Positions 57,660-64,000 of a DNA stretch of 64,000 bases are shown piece by piece. The position numbers and the translations under genes are program-made. This DNA is from Oxytricha trifallax (Eukaryota; Ciliophora; Spirotrichea; Sporadotrichida; Oxytrichidae). The notes beneath the pieces were generated by a model. It had not been told where the DNA came from. It saw only the letters and a list, made by a program, of their open reading frames with translations, and searched no databases. The DNA is taken from NCBI GenBank assembly GCA_000711775.1, contig ARYC01002005.1, positions 1 to 64,000 on the forward strand, given 5' to 3'. Position 1 is the first letter of the stretch; every line of letters starts with the position of its first letter.

Positions 57660-57870
57660 TTAAATTAGTACTAAAATATTTTAAATTTAATTAGTACTGG
57701 TACTAAATCCGTTAAGTTTAATTGGTACCAATTTAACAGTACCAAAACTTAATTAGTACCTTTTTTTTAATCCAGTGAGATTTTAATGAAAAAGTTCCAA
57801 TCTGGTTCAAAACTTAATTGGTAACAGTACCAACCTGAACTTTAACTGAGTTAGTACCAAAATAAAAATT
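57660..57870. repeat. Degenerate AGTACC-type short repeats
   Basis: Repeated TTAATTAGTACC / GGTACCAATTAAAC motifs in both orientations (TTAGTACTGGTACTAAAT, AATTGGTACCAATT, TTAGTACCAAAA). Lies in the gap between the 22-kDa-type gene and the third TBE gene. It could be regulatory or a repeat inserted in the element. Confidence 0.6.
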
Positions 57871-58030
57871 ATTAAGGGTGAAATTATAAAAATTATAGTT
57901 ATAAACTGAGTATAAATATGAAGCCTTAGAGCTGAGAGCAAACCATCATTAATGCTGTGGCAACTCCTACACACTACAGCTTTAACTAGAGAGGTTTAAA
58001 GAGCTTTATTATCGAAATTTAAATTTAAAC

Positions 58031-58289
58031 ATGGCGGTCAACTTAAATCGCAAAGCAGCTTCTATAGGAACTGGTTAATCATAGCTCAACTTTGGTTTCA
58101 CTAAGAAACCAGAATTAATCTACATTGAGAGGGAGGCAGAGCTAAGATCTATTGAATTTGAAGCCTAGGTTTATATCATAGAAGTTTAAAACAAGAATCA
58201 GAGAGCTGAGTTGGGAATTTAAACATAAGTTGGTATGTTGAGGAAGTAAAGGAACAGCTTCAGATTGAAAACTAAAACTGATTAATATT
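58031..58289 (+). CDS. N-terminal exon of the TBE third gene (zinc finger/kinase), split by insertion
   Basis: ATG 58031 opens AVNLNRKAASIGTGQSQLNF, ELIYIEREAELRSIEFEAQV and a basic end (MLRKQRNSFRLKTKTDQ). The frame then runs into an unrelated element end at 58290. Position (between the 22-kDa-type gene and the zinc-finger part) and strand suggest this is the 5' part of the 57-kDa-type gene whose remainder resumes at about 59450. That assignment is inference, because no intact copy is available in the window for comparison. Confidence 0.45.
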
Positions 58290-58392
58290 ACACGCACTCC
58301 TAATTCATTACAGTTATAATTAATTATTAATTTGGATATTTAATGAATATAAATAATTTCCTATTTTTATCTACTTTAACAATATTATATCT

Positions 58393-59205
58393 ATTATCTT
58401 ATTAATGATATGACTCTTAAAAACTGAGCTCATTTCTCTCTGCTCCAGAGAGCTGTAATGTTTCATCGCCATTTTCCTGAGCTTCATATCTCTGCTTAAT
58501 CCATAGCTAACATATATAAAAAGAATGGAATATCATACAAGACAGTCAATCGCATTAAGAGCGTGAATGACTTTAATGTTCCATTTTATAAGACTAATTT
58601 AAATTATATATTCGATTAAATGCAGAGGGCTAGTACTAATAATATTTAGTACATACACGCTGATGAGGCAGTATTCACGTTTAATACCTTCATATCAAGT
58701 TCTTGGTATAAAAGATATAGCAACATTGAAGTATATGATTAAAAGGTTTAGGTTTAAACTCATGCAATACTTGGTGGAATAAGCGAAGATAACGGCCTCG
58801 AGACTTATGTTATCCACCCTCGCTCAATAAAGACCGAATAATACATAAAGTTCTTATAATAACTCAGAGATAAGTACGCCGAATAAGAGATTATTCTGTT
58901 TGTAGATAACTTATCTGTCCATAAAACTAAAGACACAAGGAGAATATGAAAGGCTAAACATAACACCTGTATTTAATGTTCCTTACAGCCCTTAGTTTAA
59001 TGGAATTGAATTATATTGGGGATTATTGAAAGGTCATAATAAGAAATTGCAGCTCTATCACTTGATGCATGATTTGAAGATAGATACAGTAGATTTTATT
59101 AAGAGTGCTGCTAAGAGAGTCAGCGATGATAAAGCTAAAGTTGTGCGCAAGAGAAGGTAGATTTTGTGTTTATAAATAAGTATTAGATTTAAACGAATGA
59201 ATAAG
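58393..59205 (+). pseudogene. Truncated TBE transposase fragment
   Basis: Begins inside the gene (matching LIKNKTLKYWDHFSL of the first copy), lacking the N-terminal 70-80 residues. Retained: HADEAVFTFNTF, VDNLSVHKT, FNVPYSPQFNGIELYW, HLMHDLKIDTVDFIKSAAKR. In sequence it is closer to the copy at 1327-2378 (ELYWG, KIDTVDFIKS) than to the one at 55610. Several frame changes. Non-functional. Confidence 0.82.
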
Positions 59206-59216
59206 TTCACATAATA

Positions 59217-59442
59217 AATTTGCCCGTAAAGAGATTTGGCTTCTCTTTCTTTTCTTCCTCTTAAGGCTTGCTTGGGCCCATGTTTCTTCTCTTAGTGCCA
59301 GCTCCTGCATCTATGTTAATCTCTTCTGGCTTTTATAAATCATTGAAGAGCCTCTTACTCAATTCACGCTTTACTTGAGACTTTCTCTCTCTGTTTAATT
59401 TGCTGCGCTCTTTCATCAAGTATATAGCAGTACCAGGTTTTT
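59217..59442 (-). pseudogene. Truncated TBE 22-kDa-type fragment
   Basis: Only the C-terminal third, matching residues from PGTAIYLMKERSKLNRE-type sequence to the basic end (GRKEREAKSLYGQI) of the copy at 531-1319, nearly base for base. Cut off at 59442. Confidence 0.75.
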
Positions 59443-59449
59443 AAGTTAA

Positions 59450-60734
59450 GAAGAAGGTCATCAAAGAGGCTGCAAAAATTGAAGAAGACGTTAAATAACC
59501 CGCCTTAGAGCATTAAATGTTGCCAACCAAAATTGACTATTAATGCAAAGAATGCAAAAAAAATTTCCCTCACAAGTCAACTTATATATAAAAAAAACTT
59601 AAAAGATATACACAACAATATGCCTAGGTTATATCTTAAGCATTAAAAGAAGATGGGAGTATATCTGTGAGTTCTATGAGAAGCCATATTTTCATACAAA
59701 AGACCTCAAAGTTCACTTAAAGAAAAAGCATAATCAAAGTTTTGACATTATTCATGAACCTAAAAGGGATACATTCCTCTAAAAAGAAGATCAAGAAGCC
59801 CAGTGGAGTCTCTTAGAGTAGAAGTTTAGAAGTAAGTTAAAATGAAGAAAGCAGTCAAGAGCTTTCCAGTCCCTGAGATCAATAAAATCATGGTTAAAAT
59901 AGAGGCAATGAAGATTCCCATATTAGAAATTATTGACTTAGATTCTTGCCTAGAAAGCTACCTCACTCTCGAAGATAAAATAGAGAAGAGAGTCACTACT
60001 GATGACTAATATGCTTACAAGATATATCCTTTCAATTACTTCCTTGCTGATGACAAGTTCCAAATGGAATTTGTTAATGAGTATTATGCTCTTTAAAAGG
60101 CAAAGTTCAAAGAGTGTAGGCATATTATCTAGCTTGATGCTATTTTACTTGGTAAAGATCATATAGCCTTCAGGCTTCCCTTACTAGTAATGACTTACAG
60201 TTAATTCATACTGGCAATAGATGTCAGAGATAAATTAGCTAGATAGTATAGCAGATAGTGGAGGGGATTGAAGAGCTTCACAAGCAAGGTTATGTTCATA
60301 GAGACTTAAGGCCAGAGAACATCATGATAAACTTTCAACTTCTTAGAGTTTATATTATTGATTTCAACAGAGCTCAAAGAGTGGATGCATCTACATTAGG
60401 AAATGTATACGCCTCTCCAGGTTATTTCCCAGAAAGAGAAAATTGGAGAGACGGAGACACTTAATGAGAAATCTGGGCTTTAACAGTAATAATAATTGAG
60501 AGCGACATGCCGAGAAATGATTACTTTAGCTGCAAGAGTAAGGGAGATTCTAAGTAAAGAATCAAGCAATACTTAGATAAATAAAAAATTAATGGAGGCC
60601 TAAGAGAACTTGTATACTCAACTATTATCAAACCAAGCAATGAGAATTACGTTACAATAGATATAATCAAGAAGCAACTAAGAAGAATAAAATTCAGAGA
60701 ACTGCCACATGACTCTAAGCTTATGCTTGTGTGA
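59450..60734 (+). pseudogene. TBE 57-kDa-type zinc-finger/protein-kinase gene, in shifted frames
   Basis: Coding resumes with KKVIKEAAKIEEDV. A C2H2-like finger follows (YQCKECKKNFPHKSTY). In the next frame comes a second finger-like unit (YICEFYEKPYFHTKDLKVHL...KKKH; the second Cys is missing). From 59841 a third frame carries the linker (KSFPVPEINKIMVKIEAMKI; LDSCLESYLTLEDKIEKR). The kinase-like part is at about 60245-60470: VEGIEELHKQGYVHRDLRPE then NIM (catalytic loop HRDLxPEN), IIDFNRAQR (DFG-like, Gly replaced by Asn) and ASPGYFPERENW (APE-like). After an in-frame TGA at about 60462 it continues EIWALTVIIIE and ends at TGA 60732. The glycine loop was not identified, so activity is uncertain. 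Zinc finger plus kinase matches the third gene known from TBE elements. Confidence 0.8.
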
Positions 60735-60750
60735 AAAATTTAAAAATTGC

Positions 60751-60889
60751 TATACTCACTAAATTTACTAATATTTAAACTATAAACCCCTACATAAACC
60801 CTAATAAAACCCTAATAAAGTATGCGTTGATAGTATACTTTTATCAATCAAAAGCTCAATCAAACTACTGAAGGGGCTTAGGGGTTTTG
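60751..60889. repeat. Right TBE terminal region
   Basis: 140 bp matching 2377-2515, with CCCTAATAAA repeats and the final GGGGTTTTG at the ATT boundary. Confidence 0.88.
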
Positions 60890-60892
60890 ATT

Positions 60893-61328
60893 ATTTTGTA
60901 ATACGCAAGGTGATACGAGTTAAAAATTTATCAAATGTAATAAAATTCAATAATTTTGATAAATTTTAAAGTCTTAATCATCAACTCAAATAAGCTGTTT
61001 GGTGTCTCTATCATGCAGATATTTCTTTTCACCAATTATAATATACATTATCTTAGAGTCCCTCTAATTGTATTTCATAATTTTATCTTAAATGCTAATG
61101 TTAAGATTTTTAACTTTTAAACTATAAGAAGGTTATTATTGGAGTTATGGTGATATCATTGATTGTGATAGTTGATATTAAATTGGAATAACTTATTCTA
61201 TTTTATTATTAAATTTATATCTTTCCAAATTAGTTACCAAAGTGTTAATTATTTTAATATTTCATGAATTTGGTTCATGTTTTTAGTAAAAATTATCCTT
61301 GCATTCTTCAATAGTCTCATTAAAAATG
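60893..61328. other. AT-rich spacer, nothing recognised
   Basis: Plain AT-rich DNA between the TBE right end and the next minus-strand coding region. Confidence 0.5.
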
Positions 61329-62316
61329 TCAACTCTACACTTAATTTTTTTTTTAGACATCTAGAATATTTTTTTTCAAGCCATTTACTTAATAATATTT
61401 TGATTAGTTATTGCTTATTGGTATTCTTCTGCTTTTTAATTGACTAGAGTTGAGTCCTTTATTTTTAAATGGAGCTTAATTATCTGGCCGTTGATCCTCT
61501 ACACTTTTCTTACTAATAACTCTTGAGTAGCAACTCCTAGGGTTAAGGTTGCCTTTTTATGCCATCAACCAACACCAAGAATGCATTGTGGATCTCTTCT
61601 CTCCCATCAGGAACCAGTTTGATCTTTATTAAATATCAGCTTCATTGAATTATGATTCCAACTTCGTAACTTTACTTATAGCTTCCTTAACTTAGACTGC
61701 TAAGTCTTTAACTATGGAGTTTATGATATATCAGGCATTTATGGTAACAACTTCTCATTTAAATCTTAACGGGCTTTTGATTTTAGCTAACCAATCTCTT
61801 ATCAATCAGATCGTCAATCTAATTAAGCTCTGGAACTATGATGTCGCTTTGTGTCTATGAAAATTCAGATTCTATATGTTTAAGACAGACTTCAGAGACT
61901 CAAATTCCATCCCAATATCAATATTATAATTATCTTACTTTAAAGAGGTTAATTAATTTTAGCTATTATTAGAATTATTATCATTACTTTGATCCCTTTT
62001 GACTTAGCATTGGTTTTGAACTTTTCTTAACCACATTTGGCTTCATTTTTATTTGTCGGTGTCGTAACCTTGCTATCAGCTTTTCTCGAATTGAGGGTAC
62101 CTACGAGACAATTTTATGTATTATTATTGTATCTGTTCCAAATTTCTTTCTAAGTTAAATTTTAACATTGTTGTATGTCAGTTTGCCAAGCATACATTAT
62201 TTTTTTGTATGCTCCAATATCTTCTGATATTTTAGTTCTTTGAATTACTCTTCTTTGAAGAAGTCAGCAGTATAGCTCGAGTTCTCATCACATTAATCTT
62301 CAATCCGAGGTGATTT
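61329..62316 (-). pseudogene. Minus-strand gene in shifted frames, unrecognised
   Basis: Frame 1, 62316 to TGA 61981: YTADFFKEEQFKELKYQKIL and RKKFGTDTIIIHKIV. Overlapping frames over about 61800-62060: NKNEAKCGQEKFKTNAKSK; SQNQLTSLKQDNYNIDIGME. A frame to TGA 61642: TQSDIIVPELNQIDDLIDKR. Last frame, 61730 to TGA 61329: INSIVKDLAVQVKEAISKVT (amphipathic), then ADIQQRSNWFLMGEKRSTMH and SVEDQRPDNQAPFKNKGLNS. Hydrophilic and helical overall. A likely companion of the minus-strand segment at 63113-64000, separated from it by AT-rich DNA. Decay, short IESs or assembly indels could explain the shifts. Confidence 0.45.
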
Positions 62317-62319
62317 AAT

Positions 62320-63112
62320 TTTTATTTTTGCTTAGATTTTGAAGTTTTCCCCATAAGTTTAATTATATTACCTATTGGAATTAATTGCTTAAATAATGTT
62401 TCATGCTGCTAAATTTAGCTATGAATGCTAAAGAAAGTTATTTTTTATCCACCAAATTTAGCAACTTATAATATACTGTCCTAAATAGTAAAAAATCTAA
62501 GATTTTTATTTTTTGTTGGTTATTTAATATATTAATTTATTTATTAAGACGAAAATTACAAAACTATAACAAAATTTTACAAACTGAGGCAAATTCTGAC
62601 AATTTGTATTATTTATCTAAAACTAAAATACAGCATATAAAATAAAATAGTTAAAGTTTAATAAAATTAAATTCTATCAAAGTCAAATAAACTCTAACGT
62701 ATTATTCTATTAGCAGCGTTTTATAATGCTTTCAATTTCATAATACATTAATTTACAAATATATTTTAATAAATAAACACCTTAAAAACTACAAAGTCAT
62801 TTAAAGTTTCCTCGATATCTTCTATATAAAAAGCTCATTAAGCTTATTAAACTCTATGCTTTCTTGTTTGTTCCAATACTAATTTTTTTTAAAAAAAATC
62901 TTTTAGGGTGATTTTTTACCATTAGTTGGCAAAATAAAATTTTCAACATCAGTAAAATATCATTTTAAAATCTTTTAAAAAACTTGATTTTGTTGAAATG
63001 AAATTTTAAGGAAAAGTCAAATATAGGGGTTTGTAAAATTAAAAATTTTAATTATTAAGCTAATTAACTTTAAATCGATAAAAATTTAACTACAACTCAA
63101 AAGCAATAGTAT
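62320..63112. other. AT-rich DNA between two minus-strand coding islands, candidate IES
   Basis: No coding character. Separates two less AT-rich coding islands on the same strand, as an internal eliminated sequence would. No pointer repeat was identified with confidence. Confidence 0.35.
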
Positions 63113-64000
63113 TCATATCATAAAATTATTATTCTATTGAATAAGTTACTAATTTAAAAGATTGTCCTCTTAATCAATGGCTCCACCATCGAGGAGTTGC
63201 ATTGCTAGCTATTTATATTTATCAAGTTCGTCAATTTAACCTCTTAAATCATTCATATCATCCCTAACGAGTTAGTTTTGTTCCATAAATTTATGTTTTG
63301 TCTGAGAACCAATGTGTAGACCAGACTTTCATCTTTCCTAGTCAGCTTTCTAAGATTTTCTTTTTGTGCTCTACTTTAATATGAAAGCACATCTTCCCTT
63401 ATTAATTAAATCGGCGTTAAAAATTATCTTATTTCTTACCACTGTAACTTATTGAGTTGTTGAGGGCATCTAAAAATGAGGGCTTCATGCGTTTGATGCT
63501 TTTTTGTGAATTATCAAGCTTAACTCTTGTTTATTCCTTAGCTCTTTAAATCATCTGACTAATTCCTTCTGTGTCTAAAGTTAGAAGAATATGAGTAATC
63601 CATTACTTGTAGAAATGGATCCAGTCCATTAAGTAGGGTAAATACTTTTAAATTGAAGGCTTGTCTTCAACATACTATTAGAAGTTATCTGCAATAAGTC
63701 TCTCTATATGAGGAATTGCTGAAAAGTATCACATCGCTTCATTACAAATTATACAAAAGTCAAACAAAATATAATACCTCTTTCTACCCTGTGAGAATGC
63801 TTAAAAAAACGTATATATTTGAGCAATTGAGTTTGGGCAAGTATGCTTCACACTCCTTGGTCAGGAAATCGTAAAGTTCTTTTTTTTAACCTATTTTAGA
63901 TTTAACCTCATTCACATGGACTCCTTGCAAATTGTTGTTCGTATTGCTTTATTAAATAATGACTCTTTCAATATTTATATAAATTAATAGTACAGTTGTT
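63113..64000 (-). CDS. C-terminal part of a gene continuing past the right edge
   Basis: From the right edge: LQGVHVNEVKSKIGQKKELY, DFLTKECEAYLPKLNCSNIY. Then a second frame, broken by TGA 63729-63731 (DFCIICNEAM, a CxxC), reads YFSAIPHIERLIADNFQQYV, YLMDWIHFYKQWITHILLTL and SFLDALNNSISYSGKKQDNF to TGA 63342. The third frame ends in a coiled coil (NQLVRDDMNDLRGQIDELDK, YKQLAMQLLDGGAIDQEDN) and a TGA at 63113. Overall a helical protein with a Cys pair and C-terminal coiled coil, possibly a zinc-binding/coiled-coil protein. The 5' end lies outside the window. Frame changes make the exact product uncertain. Confidence 0.5.

Larger units (their letters stand above)
58290..59442. mobile_element. 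Inserted mosaic: element end plus second TBE fragment
   Basis: 58290-58387 matches the arm of element B (ACTCCTAATTCATTACAGTT, TTTCCTATTTTTATCTACTT, then TTAACAA followed by TA). 58393-59205 is a 5'-truncated TBE transposase and 59217-59442 a truncated 22-kDa-type gene, in the normal TBE order. Similarity to the 22-kDa-type copy at 531-1319 stops abruptly at about 59442, where zinc-finger coding resumes. Confidence 0.65.
55508..60889 (+). mobile_element. TBE: Complete composite TBE transposon (5.4 kb, ATT duplication)
   Basis: The left end CAAAACCCCAAAACCCC (55508) and right end ...GGGGTTTTG (60889) are C4A4/G4T4 telomere-like, and ATT flanks both (55505-55507, 60890-60892), the 3-bp target duplication known for TBE. 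Gene order: transposase (+), 22-kDa-type (-), zinc-finger/kinase (+). It is longer than the roughly 4-kb elements described from Oxytricha because a piece of about 1.15 kb (58290-59442) made of another element end plus fragments of a second TBE interrupts the third gene. It resembles the truncated copy at 340-2515. Confidence 0.92.

Noticed and set aside
55508..60889. Euplotes Tec-type element
   Set aside because: TAA and TAG encode Gln at conserved positions and TGA ends the genes; Euplotes uses TGA as Cys. The zinc-finger/kinase third gene fits TBE.
1..64000. Global reassignment of TGA to Trp
   Set aside because: Two independent TBE transposase copies end at the same TGA after LDLNE, and many ORFs end cleanly at TGA. 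Kept only as an open question for internal TGAs.

Overview
ORGANISM. The window reads as germline (micronuclear) DNA of a spirotrich ciliate of the Oxytricha/Stylonychia type. Four things in the sequence support this. The DNA is very AT-rich. Two mobile elements end in G4T4/C4A4 telomere-like repeats next to an ATT triplet, as in Oxytricha TBE transposons. Those elements carry the three expected TBE genes: a DDE transposase, a '22-kDa-type' protein, and a zinc-finger plus protein-kinase protein. Conserved positions in the proteins are encoded by TAA and TAG, so these read as Gln and TGA is the stop. With the standard code almost every gene here is chopped up, so all calls below use the ciliate code. 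The species is inferred, not proven.

LAYOUT. (1) 0.3-2.5 kb: truncated TBE (transposase on -, 22-kDa-type ORF on +). (2) 3.6-14.4 kb: a gene-dense, less AT-rich block with about a dozen ORFs. It holds a C48/Ulp1-like protease-fold gene, a Tc1/IS630-type transposase with one in-frame TGA and one frameshift, a chromodomain ORF, and several unrecognised ORFs, many overlapping by a few bases. A TIR element (A) sits inside it. (3) 14.4-30 kb: AT-rich, nearly gene-free DNA carrying long inverted-repeat elements and MITEs, almost all flanked by TA. (4) 30-34 kb: two less AT-rich islands with ORFs, plus repeat D1. (5) 34.9-44.7 kb: foldback element F1, repeat D2 (18-bp flanking duplication), MITEs E2 and E3, and cargo-bearing TIR elements B and C. 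(6) 44.7-51.1 kb: a plus-strand series of coding islands separated by AT-rich DNA, resembling an MDS/IES gene or its decayed copy. (7) 52.4-54.3 kb: foldback F4 and a broken minus-strand gene. (8) 55.5-60.9 kb: complete composite TBE between ATT duplications, broken by a 1.15-kb insertion made of other element pieces. (9) 61.3-64.0 kb: minus-strand coding islands continuing past the right edge.

HOW IT FITS TOGETHER. Most of the window is what a developing ciliate soma would be expected to discard: transposons, small TA-flanked elements that look like internal eliminated sequences, and AT-rich spacer. The TA-flanked families (A/B/C, E, F, G) could be moved by, or descend from, Tc1/mariner-type transposases like the ones encoded here; that link is inference. 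The most novel-looking items are the compact multi-ORF block at 3.6-14.4 kb and the A/B/C elements, whose related ends surround unrelated ORFs.

LIMITS. No alignment or statistics could be run. In DNA this AT-rich with only one stop codon, open frames of 100-170 codons can occur by chance, so ORFs in the AT-rich parts are scored low. Frameshifts could be real decay or assembly indels.
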